From contig NC_085922.1 in the NCBI RefSeq assembly GCF_035222485.1, positions 2,681,001-2,745,000 on the forward strand: a stretch of DNA of 64,000 nucleotides, in the 5' to 3' direction. The DNA comes from Podospora pseudoanserina. Taxonomy: Eukaryota > Ascomycota > Sordariomycetes > Sordariales > Podosporaceae. Each line of letters starts with the position of its first letter. The first letter of the stretch is position 1. Below are positions 44,783 to 56,578 of this stretch, one piece after another. The notes under the pieces were generated by a model. It saw only the letters and a program-made list of their open reading frames with translations, was not told the origin of the DNA and ran no database searches. Both the position numbers and the translations under genes were made by a program.

Positions 44783-47700
44783 ATGGACGACTATTTCCGG
44801 ATCCAGCAGAGTCCCCGGGGTGATTCGCAAGTGAACGCGACACTGGGCCTTGTATCGCCTTCTCGAAATCCTCTTCTTCCTCGCCGGTTTACTGCCGATT
44901 CCGGACGTGTACCAACATTGTCCACTATCAATACCATTCAACCGCCGCAAACGCAGCAGCAACATCAGCGGGTACCTGAGCCGCAGGACTTTGCTTCCAC
45001 TGCGGTACGTGTACCCCTCAAATTTCTTGGTTGGTGGCTTGAGAAGAAAGGGGTGGCGTTTGGGTTGATTACGCGCCCCCTAAGTGGATTTGGAGGGTTA
45101 TCTGATTGAGTAGACCTTGAGCCGTGGCTGACGGTTTAAAAAACAGGCTATGCACAAAGTTCAACTGGTATGTTGAAACAACAACAGAGTTTCCTGCTTT
45201 GGAAAAACATAAGAGGGCAACCTGCGGACCTGTCAGCCGTGGCAACTTCATTGCTCCGACTTCCTCACCTCACCTATCTTTCGTCGTGGGTGGTGCCGTT
45301 CTGGCGAGACAGTATGGCTGACTTTTATCTTCTTCTTCAACAGCTAGAGAAAAAGCGTCAGGACTACGAGCGCCTACGAGAGCAGCGTAGGCGCTTCGAG
45401 GCAGAAATGCAGAAGCTGGACGCTCAGACAAGGCTAGAGGCACAGGAGCTTCAGCAGATGACTGAGGATATCGCCAAGAGACTGGGGGCCGGCCATCAGT
45501 CAGAGCCGACGACGCCTCCCGAGTACCGCGAGGTGAATACATCCTTGTCAACCATCTGGTCGACATCACGGCCAAACCGGTACTCGACCTCGAGCCTGAC
45601 ATCACCCCCGGGCCTCTACAACCGACCCAACAGATCTGGTTCGCTGCTGACATCACCTCAATCCGGTGGTGGTGCTATCCCGGCCCGGTACGCCTTTGAC
45701 GACCCCTTGTCCCACTCGGTGCCTGGATCCCGTCGCAACAGCGACGAGGACGACGAGAAGGAGGAGGCAGTTCGCCAGGATCCCACCAGTCACCGCTCCA
45801 CCAATCAGTAAGTTCTTGTCTTGGCTTTTCTTGCTGGCTGCTCTTCTGCCACTGCTTCTGAATTATCCCTGGGTGTCGGCTTTGGCTGTGTATTGCTGTT
45901 CGAAGTGTGAGAGGAGGGAGACACAGCTTGGAGGTTGGAGATGTGTACTGCAGCAACACTGAAGCTCGGTGTTCTCTGCTTGAACTGCCAGCTTGTCAGA
46001 GGTGAAGAAGCGCTTGGGCCAACTGTCGTTGCTCCTGCCGTGGTGAAACTGGTGTAGGGACCAGAGCCCCCCCCCTTCTCGCCGCCCATTACCGCCCTCT
46101 TGAGTGATCTCAGCAGCTGGTTGCAAACAAGCAGGGCCGTTGGTGGTTTTCTGGAATAATTCCGCTTCTTCCCACCCCCGCAACTCTCTCTTCCTCTTCG
46201 CAACACCTCACGTCGCCGACTGGTTGATATTCACATCATCCATATCAGTACCGCTTGTTACTTGTCTTTCACCACAATCCTTTTGTTGTTTCCGTGTTTT
46301 TGCGTTTGCAACATTGTTTTTGCTGTTCGCCGTGTCCCGTCGCTAACTCGACTCAAACTCAGCCTCAACCGGTATTCTATGCCGGTGACCAAGTCTCGAA
46401 CCTATCTGGGTGATTTTGAGGACAGCAACAACACCACGGGCTTCCTCTTTGGAGACGAAGACTCCCATCTCGAGGATACCCGAACCACTCCTACAGCGGA
46501 GGCTTTCAACACGATCTATCGCTCACAAGCCTATTCTCAACTGGTGAGTTACCTTGCCCCGACCTTCTTCCGTTCATCTGAATCGCCTCGACTTCTTCAC
46601 CCATCCACCATCTCTCTTTTGTTGCGGAGAATTGGAAGGTCACAGGGCGAGAATGACGTTAGCCAGCTCGCTCTTGCCGTGAAGAACTGTCAGGGCTTGT
46701 GAGATGAAAATTCTTTCTTCTCGCTCATTTCCCGCCTAAGGTTATTAGGCCGACCTTCTTGTTCTTCTCGCCCCTCACCTCTTCCCCAATTCACTCTCAA
46801 TTATTCACTCCCATTGAACAATACTTCCGCTCTCTTTCCCCACTCTCTCATCTTCATCGCGATTTCTTAGCCACCTCGCGACTCCGAAAGGATCAACTGT
46901 TGCTAACATTTTTTCACCCAACAGACCTCATCTGCTCTGGATTCTGAACCCACCTCAACCAGTACTTGGAGTAATCTTACCAAGCATCAACAGCGACAAA
47001 GCATGTCTACCATCGGTTCCAACGGTCTCAACGGTGCCGGCCTGGTCGGTTCCCCTCCTTCGGAGCCTGGTACCATTGGCAGCCGCCCGGCCAGCATCCG
47101 TCACTCAATGGATGGCATGAAGTTTATGTCCGAGAGCGTCACCACGCCCTTGGACACTCCTGCCTCTGTTGTTTCCCCTCCTGCCGCCCACGCCGTGGCC
47201 TCGCCCCCCAAGCTTCAGCAGTCGTACTCTGCCAACGACGTCCCGACCATCAAGACCAATGGCTCGACTCTGGGTGCCAATACCAATGTCCATGCTCAGC
47301 AGCATTTCCACAACCACAATGCCAGCTTGGGACGCTTCCCCGCCGGTGCCATGAATCGCCACAGCCAGAACATGTCTGGTGATGTCCGCGTGGCCAACAG
47401 TCATGACATTGCTGCTGGTTATCCCTCTATCTCGTCGACCCTGTCGACCCTGCATGCCCAAGCTACCCCTTTCCAGGCTCCGAACCAGCAGCCCCAGGCC
47501 GCGGTCATGCCGGCCCCTCCTTCGCTGGGCGGAGTCCAGTATAGTCCTTACTATGCTGCTGCTGTGCCTGGTAGCGTGCCGTACAACGGGGGGCAGCCAT
47601 TCAATCCCTATGGCATGCTCGTGCCGAGCTTCAGCAACCTCAGCATTGGCAGTGCCGCGCCACAGCCTTCTCAGGCCACGCAGCCTCAGCCTCATATCCC

Positions 47701-49166
47701 GACGCAGAGTTTCACTGGCTACGGTCCTCAGTACGGTCAGCCTGCTCCTCCTGCCCCTCGGCAACCTCTCCACGACAGCCAAGCCCGCGTGATTGCGAAT
47801 CGTCGCCAGCAGGACAGTGAGGGTAAGTAACTTTGTTTCTGTTTTGATTTGCCGTCTTGCCGAGTTAGCTAACAATGTCGAAGCGATGTCACGCTACCAG
47901 AACATGACGTTGGAGAAGGCTGAGGGCAACATCAACAACCTGGCCAGAGATCAGCACGGCTGTAGGTTCCTGCAGAAGCAGCTCGAGAACCGTATTCCTC
48001 ACGAGGTCCACGCCATCTACCGGGAGGTCTTGCCTCACGTTCACGAACTCATGATCGATCCCTTTGGCAACTACCTCTGCCAGAAGCTCCTCGAGTACTG
48101 TACAGACGACGAACGCACCGAGCTGATCAAGAACTCAGCCAAAGACATGGTGCCGATCGCGTTGAACCAACACGGTACTCGCGCCCTTCAAAAGATGATC
48201 GAACATGTGTCCAACGAGGTTCAGATTCAAATGATCACCGACGCCCTGAAGATGCAGGTCGTCACGCTGATCCAAGATCTGAATGGCAACCACGTGATTC
48301 AGAAGTGCCTCAACAAGCTCAGCCCCGAGCAGTCTCACTTCATCTTCAACGCTGTCGGGGAGAATTGCATCGACGTGGGCACTCACCGTCACGGTTGCTG
48401 CGTCCTCCAGCGGTGCATTGATCATGCCAATGGCCAACAGAAGGCCTGGCTCATCCAATGCATCACCAACAATGCGTACCGCCTGGTCCAGGACCCCTTT
48501 GGCAACTACGTGATTCAATACATCATCGACCTGAACGAGCCTAGCTTCACCGAGCCCCTCGTCGCCCAGTTCCGCACACACATTCTAACGCTTTCCAAGC
48601 TCAAGTTCAGCTCCAATGTGGTGGAGAAGTGCCTTCGCTGCTCCTCGGAACAGTCCAAGAACATGATCGTCTCGGAGCTTCTGGATGCCGGAAGCGAGAT
48701 TGAGCGCTGCCTCCGCGACTCATATGCCAACTATGTCTACCAGACAGCCCTTGACCACGGCACCAACGACATGAAGCAGCGCCTCGTCGACTTGATCCGC
48801 CCTCATCTTGCCTCGATTCGCAACACACCCTATGGTCGCCGCATCTCGGCCAAGATCTCGGCCTTTGACGCCAGCGGGATCAATGCCAATACCCCCAATC
48901 AGCCGCCTGTCCCTGCTGACCACACGGGTGGCCAGGTGTCTATTCGTCCTGCCCACCAGCGTGGCATGTCCAATAGCACCAACAGCACGACGAGCACATT
49001 CCACGGCTATGCTCCGAATGGTGTCAACGGCGCCAACGGCAACGTTAACCACGCCGCTGCCATCACGTACCCAGGGGGCCCGAGCCAGGCCCCGCCGCAG
49101 CCGCCCCGCGGTCAGCAGCACCCGCACCAGTTCCCTTCTGGACAGGCGGACAACAACTGGCTCTAA
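44783..49166 (+). CDS. Pumilio/PUF-family RNA-binding protein
   Basis: Five exons: 44783..45004, 45344..45807, 46363..46543, 46925..47822 and 47884..49166, giving 1015 aa with all phases consistent. PUF proteins bind UGUA-type elements in 3' UTRs and repress or localise cytoplasmic mRNAs. The last exon has eight PUF repeats (about 590-940), e.g. NLARDQHGCRFLQKQLE, IDPFGNYLCQKLLEY, GNHVIQKCLN, THRHGCCVLQRCID, FGNYVIQYIID, SSNVVEKCLR and YANYVYQTAL. Exon 2 is a coiled coil (LEKKRQDYERLREQRRRFEA) followed by GHQSEPTTPPEY. Exon 3 reads VTKSRTYLGDFEDSNNTTGF. Introns 1-3 are long for this genome (339, 555 and 381 nt); intron 4 is 61 nt. An in-frame ATG at 44726 exists but would add a cysteine run from a GTT repeat, so 44783 is preferred. 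Confidence 0.88.
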
Positions 49167-50460
49167 ATCATCAGCACTGGGGTGTGTTTGGGATCATGGA
49201 TGGGTGATGGGTGTTTCTTATGGAGTTTGGTCTCTTACTTTTCTCTGCTACACTAGTCACGACAGCATGATGAGTGCTATGACCGTCACGACTCCTTTCC
49301 CTTTTGCACTTGTTGTTTCAGTAACAACGACTGACACGGCACTCCCTCTTCAGCGGGCCCTCTTTGAAGCTCTGCTGTGTTGTACACTATCTGCGCGACA
49401 GGGAGGATATCAGTGGAGGTGCGGTGGTTTTAGAAGGCTTTGTTTACAGCCTCTTTTTCATTTCTTATGGGGTATCGGTCTCTTTTTTTCTTTCTTTTCT
49501 CGGTTCTCTGGCCTCGCCAGCCAGCCGTTGCTATTCGATCCGTCACCTTTCACCTATTCTCGGGTGGTTGGCGCTCACGAGCCAAGTCGATTCCGCGACA
49601 AACAGCTCTCATCGAACATCTATACGCGTTCAAGATTCAGCCCTTTGCACCATCTTGCGTATACTGGGGCTCCAGAAGCAGGGAGTCTGGATATCACTTG
49701 GGGTTATCTGGGTATCTCTGTGGATATTCGACCTTGGGAGTTCTGGCGGCGGCCACAGCTTTTGTTTGCTATGATTTACGGGGGGGGGATTGATGTTGCT
49801 TCAGAAAGGCGAAAGGGAAATGGGCTTTTTTGTTTGTTGTATTTTTGGTAGTGTACACTTTTTACTTTTCTTTTCTTTTCTTTTCTTTCTTCGGCTCTTT
49901 TGATTCGCTCAAGAGGGTCTGATCTGCCGACATTACTCCGGATCGTTCCGCAAGGCTCTGGTCTCCTCTATTTGGGGGCACACTGTTTGAGGAGGGAGGG
50001 GATGTTGGGTGGAAGAAAAGATTGCTGGGTGGTGGACATGACTTTAGCGGTGATTAGGGGTGCTAGGATTGGGGCTTGGGCTTGATCTGGGTGTCTTTGA
50101 TTAACTGGAAGGGTGGACACTATAACCTAGCGTATAGCGAATTGTTTTTTGTACTTTACTTTTTTGATGATGCCTCTTGTGACTTGTGATCTTGGTGTCT
50201 TGGTGGTTGTTGCCGTAATACTCGTAGCTGACAAGATTAAGAGCTCTGGATGTTGAGGTGAGGTGGTCTGTGCATAGGTTTGGTTTAATTGATTTTTGGC
50301 GGCCGAGTCGCGCGGCGCGTCATCCAGACGCGTGCTTTTCCGGAGCCCACCTTTTCAAGGCTTCCTTCCACCTGCACTTTCTAGTATTCTACCTCAACTC
50401 TCTCCGAACAACTACCATCAAGCACAAAAATCGACAGCAGCAGAGATTTGATCAAGCAAG
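49167..50460. other. PUF 3' region and rfc5 promoter
   Basis: Tandem spacer. It includes a TTTTC repeat run at about 49865-49890 and the ACGCG boxes upstream of rfc5. No gene seen. Confidence 0.5.
50316..50333. promoter_or_regulatory. MBF-like ACGCG boxes upstream of rfc5
   Basis: An ACGCG core on the minus strand (50316-50320) and a full MluI box ACGCGT (50328-50333) lie 128-145 bp upstream of the rfc5 ATG. Candidate MBF sites for G1/S expression. Confidence 0.5.
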
Positions 50461-51672
50461 ATGGCACTCATTGTCGACAAGCACCGGCCCAGAAGTCTAG
50501 ATGCTTTGACATATCATGATGAATTGTCTGATCGACTCCGTTCTTTGGTTTGTTTCCTCTTCCCTCCCCCTTTTGCAGCGACGATATCATCTAACTTTTG
50601 TTCGTTTTTGTTTGTGTGAATCTGCAGGCTCAATCAGGCGACTTCCCCCACCTCCTCTTCTACGGCCCTTCCGGAGCAGGCAAAAAGACTCGCATCGTCG
50701 CGACGCTCAAAGAGCTGTACGGCCCCGGTGTCGAAAAGATCAAGATTGACGCGCGGGTCTTCCAGACGAGCTCGAACAGGAAGCTCGAGTTTAACATCGT
50801 CGCGAGCGTGTATCACCTCGAGATCACGCCGTCGGACGTGGGGAATTATGACAGGGTGGTGATTCAGGACTTGCTGAAGGAGGTGGCGCAGACGCAGCAG
50901 GTTGATCAGAGCGCGAGGCAAAGGTTCAAGGTTGTGGTGATTAATGAGGCGGATCACTTGACGAGGGACGCGCAGGCTGCGCTGAGGAGGACGATGGAGA
51001 AGTATAGTCCGAATTTGAGGCTGATCTTGGTTGGGGAGAGCACGGCGGGGATTATTGCTCCGATTAGGAGTCGGTGTTTGCTTGTTAGGGTTGCGAGGCC
51101 GACGGTGGGGGAGGTGGAGGGGGTGTTGAGGGGGAGTTGTGAGAGGGAGGGATGGGAGGTGAGGGAGGGGTTGGTGGGGAGGGTTGCGAGGGAGAGCGGG
51201 AGGAATTTGAGGAGGGCGTTGTTGATGTTGGAGGGGGTTTATGCGCAGAAGTGAGTTCTTTTTTTGGGGGGAGAGGGGGACGAGATATAAGGGGTGGATT
51301 GGGAGCTGACAAGAGAAAAACAGTGAGAAAGTGACGGACGACACACCGATCCCGCCCCCGGATTGGGAGGGACTGATTGAGCAGATTGCGCAGGAGATCA
51401 TGGCTGAGCATACCTCCGCGAGGATCCTGCAGGTGAGGAGCAAGCTTTATGACTTGCTGACGCACTGCATCCCGCCGACGACCATCTTGAAGACGTTGAC
51501 GTTTAAGCTGATGCCGCTGATTGATGATGATTTGAAGCCGGAGGTGATCAAGTGGAGTGCGTTTTATGAGCACAGGATAAAGACGGGGACAAAGGTGATT
51601 TTTCACTTGGAGGCGTTTGTGGCTAAGTTTATGAGGATATTGGAAATGTATTTGATGAGTATGGATATGTAA
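50461..51672 (+). CDS. rfc5: Replication factor C subunit 5 (yeast Rfc5, human RFC3)
   Basis: Three exons: 50461..50547, 50628..51250 and 51324..51672, giving 352 aa. It is one of the small clamp-loader subunits that open PCNA in the nucleus during replication, and also part of checkpoint and cohesion variants. The P-loop is GPSGAGKK (42-49). The Walker B equivalent is VVVINEADHLT, with NEAD replacing DEAD as in Rfc5 (a non-hydrolysing subunit). ALRRTMEKYSPNLRLILV and the IRSRC motif follow, and the C-terminal collar domain (LLTHCIPPTTILKTLTFKLM) is complete. Length matches yeast Rfc5 (354). Introns are 80 and 73 nt. Confidence 0.95.
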
Positions 51673-52761
51673 GGGGGTGATGCAGGGAAGAGGACAAGAG
51701 CAGAGGGAGTTTGGCGTCTTAGGAGTGTATAATTGGGGCATGCCTGAGCTCAGAGACAGCCAGGCAGTCAGTTTGCAAGCTAATACTCATTTGGAGCATC
51801 TTTGAGATACGTTGCTGGTGGTGTTGTGATAGCTGATGGAGGTGAGGCTTTAAGATCCAAGGAGGCATTCGATAACATAATATTGACAAATGGATTGGTT
51901 AAGAACAAGGCGGCGGTGGTCTTCGTGGCATCATTTGCCGGCCAATTGAATTGCTATGGCGACGGTATGGGGTTGATGAGATTCAGGTTGACCAAGATGG
52001 GCTTTTTCTCGCTCTTCAAGATAATCTCACAACCCCGATATAAAATAGAGCATCCAATTCCAATATCACCCTCTCTTGTACCTCCAAGAGCAGCGTCATC
52101 ATCATCATCCATCTCCAACTCTCCCAACCCTGACCTTGAACTTGCAAAGCCCAGACCCACATTGTTCTCGGCCCCCGGGCAGCAGGCGGGCGGGCCCTTG
52201 CGTTAGCTTGTGAAGTCTGATTGGCCAGATCCTGACAAAGAGTGGAGTCGAATCGGTTTGGCATGCATCATTGCCGTGTGCTAAAGCGAACAAGGGTGGG
52301 TAGGTAAGTGTGCATTTCCAGTTGTTCCCCCAATTCAGCCAGAAAACGCGTTTCGTGTCCTCTTTGGATGGTGAGGAAGTGTATTACGGCAAAGACTCTA
52401 ACCACTTGCACACACGCCACGAAAAGGCATCACTCCCACAGCGAACATCCGATAACGACGGAGCGAGTTGGTTTGCGCCGCAGTCGGTTTGAGAAGACTT
52501 CCGAAGTTCCGGAAGAACAGGTGGTTGGATTTTAGGGAGCTGGGGAACCGAACCTGCTACGAAGAAGGGGCGACGAACGAACGAAACAGGAGATCGATCA
52601 ACGATAACGCAAAACGAAGACGAGAGAAGAAGAGAGAAGACGACTAAACAGCGGCAGGGCTGATAACAACAGTGTTGGTAGTTGGGAAATTGATCGGGGA
52701 TTGTTGTTGAAAAGAGAGACGGGCACGCCCCCGGAGAAGCTAGGATTGAGCTCCCTTTGCG
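51673..52761. other. Intergenic region between rfc5 and erd2
   Basis: 1.1 kb spacer with no supported gene. An ACGCGT occurs at 52346-52351, about 410 bp upstream of the erd2 ATG. The last 200 bp are purine-rich leader. Confidence 0.5.
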
Positions 52762-53617
52762 ATGTCGCTCAACATCTTTCGCGTGCTGGGTATGCATACC
52801 CTTCCAAGTAGTCGTCGGCTAGAGGGAGAAGGAACACCCGGGCTAATAATGCGATGTGCTTTCAAAGGGGATTTCTCCCATCTCGCCTCCATTTTCATCT
52901 TGCTGCACAAGATCCAGCAGTTGAAGGTATGCTGCCCACCCCCCGGGTCATTGACAGTGACGATAGGTAGTGTGGCTGATATTGGAAACAGAGCTGCTCG
53001 GGTATTTCTTTCAAGTCGCAGGTTCTTTACATGCTGGTTTACATTACTCGATATCTCGGTATGTCTCCCCTCCTTTTCCCGTTTCCACCTTGGGGGGATA
53101 ATGTTGACTGATAGATGGCGCAGACCTCCCCTGGACCTCCTCCCCCTACAACTTCATCTTCAAAGTCCTCTTCATCTCCTCAGAGCTCTACATAATCTAC
53201 CTCATGGCCCGGGCCTACAAGCCCACCAACGACCCCAACCTCGACACGTTCCACGTCGAGTTCCTCCTCGGCTTCGCCGGCCTGCTCGCGCTCTTGTTTC
53301 CGTATAAGTACACGATCCTCGAGGTGTTTTGGGCGTTTTCCATCTGGCTCGAGTCGGTGGCGATCCTGCCGCAGCTGTTCATGCTGCAGCGGACTGGGGA
53401 GGCGGAGGCCATTACGGCGCATTATATTGCGGCGCTGGGGATGTACAGGGCGCTGTATATCCCGAACTGGATCTATCGGTACTTTAGCGAGCCGACGCAC
53501 AAGGTGGACACGATTGCGGTGACGGCGGGGATTTTGCAGACGATTTTGTATAGTGATTTCTTTTGGATTTATTATACCAAGGTTATGAGGGGGGAGAAGT
53601 TTAAGTTGCCTGTTTAG
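52762..53617 (+). CDS. erd2: ER lumen protein-retaining receptor Erd2 (K/HDEL receptor)
   Basis: Four exons: 52762..52789, 52868..52926, 52992..53058 and 53124..53617, giving 215 aa; phases agree. Erd2 is a seven-helix Golgi/ER membrane protein that binds escaped ER residents by their C-terminal HDEL/KDEL and returns them in COPI vesicles. It starts MSLNIFRVLGDFSHLASIFI. Signature stretches are SCSGISFKSQVLYMLV, FWAFSIWLESVAILPQLFML, GLYRALYIPNW-like (here GMYRALYIPNWIYRY) and SDFFWIYYTKV. Exon 1 is 28 nt. Length is normal for the family (212-219). Confidence 0.96.
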
Positions 53618-55090
53618 GGCCAGCAATAACCGAGGATATGATGGAGGGGATTGCAGGAGGGGGCGAAAGAGACAGGTTGGGGGTGATGGCAAGAGGGAAA
53701 GTTAACGAGAGGAGGATAAGAAAAATGCAATGGCCTATGAGATACGGACACTTGGGTGGGCGGGCTGGCGTTGGGGGGGGGGGAAGAGAAAGTGTGGTTG
53801 TTTTTTTTACGTGTATGGGGTGTAATTCAAATGCTGGTTGGTTTTAAGGATAACGGGAATGATTGACAAGTGGCCGGCGTGTTGTGTGGTCGACAAGTAT
53901 GAGTATCCTTTTTTGCTTTTTCATATTGTATATAACAGTAGGGGTATATTGCAGGCAGGTGGTCAAGGGACCGAGACTTAAAATGGAAAAGCTGACTGGT
54001 TTTGGAAGAGGAGAGTGATATATGAGTGTGTTCGAGAACAAACCGGGTAGTGCAAGTGCCGATGGTGGTGGTCTTTGGTTCGCATGATGGTGGTTGGCGG
54101 TTGGTAGTTGGTGGTGGTGGTGGTGGGGGAACCGAACCCCTGGGCCAAGAATGGGGTGTTGGTGGGTGAGGAGGTTGTTACCAGGTTGGTTTATGGATGT
54201 GCCGTGTGGTTGAGACAAGAAGGGCTTGGTAGAAGTGTCCTTGGGTTCTGGAAGATGAAGGATCTCGGTGCGGATTAGAAACCTCTTTCATGGCTACGCA
54301 GCACGGACTAGACTGCAAATGTTACAATCCTGATGAACTTGGCTCGGTGGGTGATGATGGTTGGAAGTCTAGACATGGCTAACATGCCATCCCAAGTCTG
54401 AAGAGTGAGGAGGACAAGCCTTGACCAAAACAGCCAAGCTTTGGGTCATTACACTCACCCTTCTCTCGTCTTGTTGACAAAAAACCAGGGCATGAAGACA
54501 ATTTTCTGGTAGCTGTTGAAGCACGGGGCAATATCTGAGACGTTGAAGCTCTTCCTCCCCCTGCATTGAGGGTCTGTGCGTGAGCTCGCTCCGGGTCACA
54601 CCCGCCCCGAGGTGAGATCTGCGACTTCGAGGCTGCTGCCGCCAAGCTCTTTTGGTGTGTTGTAGGTCAACCGAGCTGGGAAGCTTCATCACGTCACATT
54701 TGCTTTGCTTGGGGTGAGTGAGGCATGAAGTTTTATCACTGCCCACCCACCCCTCCTCGCGGGTTTGGAGATTTTCTCCCTCTTTTCTTCCATTTTGCCT
54801 GAGTTGTGATCTTGGAGTTAGGCTGAATGATGATCGTCGACGACGAGATTTGCTGAAGTTGTTTCTGTTCTATTCTCATACCCGCCGGCGCGGTAGATTT
54901 TATACGTTCTTTTATACTGCAACAATTTTTTATTCTACAGGGGTTTTGTTTCTTGTTGATATAGATAGGTACCCGTCCCGCTACTTTCATTTAGCCAGAC
55001 TGGATTTTGGCCATTCATTCTTTACACAACGGCAAACGACACGAAACAAAACATTCGACGGGAACGGGAGAGACAGAGAGGCAGAAGGAG
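53618..55090. other. Intergenic region
   Basis: Tandem spacer of 1.5 kb: erd2 3' UTR, a TGG-rich stretch (about 54060-54130), and the promoter of the next gene. No gene or tRNA could be supported. Confidence 0.5.
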
Positions 55091-56578
55091 ATGGCTAAAT
55101 CACGTCCACCAACAACCGGGTCACTCTCCCAATATCTGTTTCTCGCCCTTGGGGTATTATCAACAGCCACCCTCGCCGCCCCTCCCGCCCTCCCGCCAAT
55201 ACCGACCATAACCCCCCCACCAACCCTCCTTGTCCCCCGCCAAAACGACCCCCAAATCCAATCCCTCTCCCAACAACTCTCCGCCCTATCCCAATCCTCC
55301 CGTGAAATCTCCCAATCGTCCCAACAACTCTCCATCACGTCAGCCCAGCTGCTAAACTCAGTCCAGCAGCTCTCCTCCCGTCTCACCCAAACAGAACAGT
55401 CGGTCAATGCGCTCCGGCAGTCGGTGAACAACGCCGAGCAAGCCTCCCGCTCGTTATCACAGCAGGTAGCTGAGGTTTCGCGAAGCGCAGACCGCCAGAT
55501 GAGTGAGCGGCTGCAGAGGGCGAGCATGACGATGGTGGAGAATATGAGCGCCATGTCGGTTCAGATGGAGAGCAGTTTCTCCCGGAGGCTGGCACAAGCG
55601 TCTAGGAGCGCGGTTGCTTTGGCGCAGGGACGGGTTGTGCAGGAGGGGGAGGATGGGGGTTTGGAGACTGGGTTTGGGGTTCCCACCTCAACAGCGGTGC
55701 CGGAACCGGTGCAAGGGATGAGAACGGAGGTTGTGATTGGGGCTGTGGTTGGGGGTGTTGGGGTCAATGGTGTTGAGTGTGGTGGGGGGTGTTTTTGGGT
55801 TGAAGATACGGCAGCGACAGCAGAAGCAGGGGAGGTTGGGGCCCGGGATTGGGAGTGATGCTTTTCTCACCGGGGGGGGGGAAGATCAAAGGGGAGTCCG
55901 AATATTGGGGCGCCGGTGCTGCAGTCTACGTCGAATAAGGCGTATGCTAGTGTGGGTTTGGGGCCGGGGGGTTCTGATTGGGGGGAGAACAAGGAGAAGG
56001 ATGTGGGAAAGAGGGTCAGTGATGTCAGTAGTGTCTACTCTTCTGACTTGGACGACGACGAAAAGGGGCTGCTTAAACAGCAGCAGCAGCCGTCACCTGC
56101 TACACTGGCCAGAAACGCGCCGGATCTGAGGAGGATGGTTTTGGAAAGGTCGGGGACTACCATCTCGAGAAAGTCGGTCGGGGGTCCAAAGGTTGGGTTC
56201 GCGATGAGTTATTACTCCCCTGACTCGACGACGATGCCACCACCTCCAAAGGCGGTCGGGACGGGGGTGATCAAGAAGGCGGGGGAGCATAATGGTAATG
56301 ATAATAATTCTGTGATGAAGGTTATGACGCCTACGGCAACGACGATTGTCAAGACGGGGGGGAACAAGACGAGGCAGATGATGAAGGGGTTTCAACTGAG
56401 TCAGCCGCCGCCGGGGAAGCTGAGTTTGTTCCCGAGGAGTGATGGGGGGAGTAGTGGGGGGAGTAGTCCTGTGGATGAAGAAGATGGGAAGGGGACGCCG
56501 AAGAGGTTGGAGAGCTGGTTGAGGAGGGAAAGGGGGGTTGTTAGTCCTTTTGCTACGGCTGCTCCGGGGAAGAAGTGA
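55091..56578 (+). pseudogene. Signal peptide / coiled-coil / single-pass membrane protein with two apparent frameshifts
   Basis: Coding potential runs from ATG 55091 to TGA 56578 but changes frame twice. Frame 1 gives a signal peptide (MAKSRPPTTGSLSQYLFLAL), then a Ser/Gln-rich coiled coil (SLSQQLSALSQSSREISQSS, about 55-190) and the start of a membrane segment (TEVVIGAVVGG). Near the G run at 55759-55762 the sensible reading moves to another frame (SMVLSVVGGVFGLKIRQRQQ: rest of the helix and basic anchor). At the G10 run 55872-55881 it moves again to the third frame, which codes a cytoplasmic tail from about 55916 to 56578 (SVYSSDLDDDEKGLL, SLFPRSDGGSSGGSSP). Both breaks sit at G runs, so sequencing or assembly errors are more likely than true decay. 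Without correction frame 1 ends at 55858. Confidence 0.65.

Noticed and set aside
51802-52206. 134-aa frame between rfc5 and erd2
   Set aside because: Starts without ATG, has no domain, and overlaps the presumed 3' UTR and promoter.
54118-54150. B-box-like GGTTCGGTTCC on the minus strand (also near 52545)
   Set aside because: No matching A box, acceptor stem or anticodon arm could be built, so no tRNA was called.
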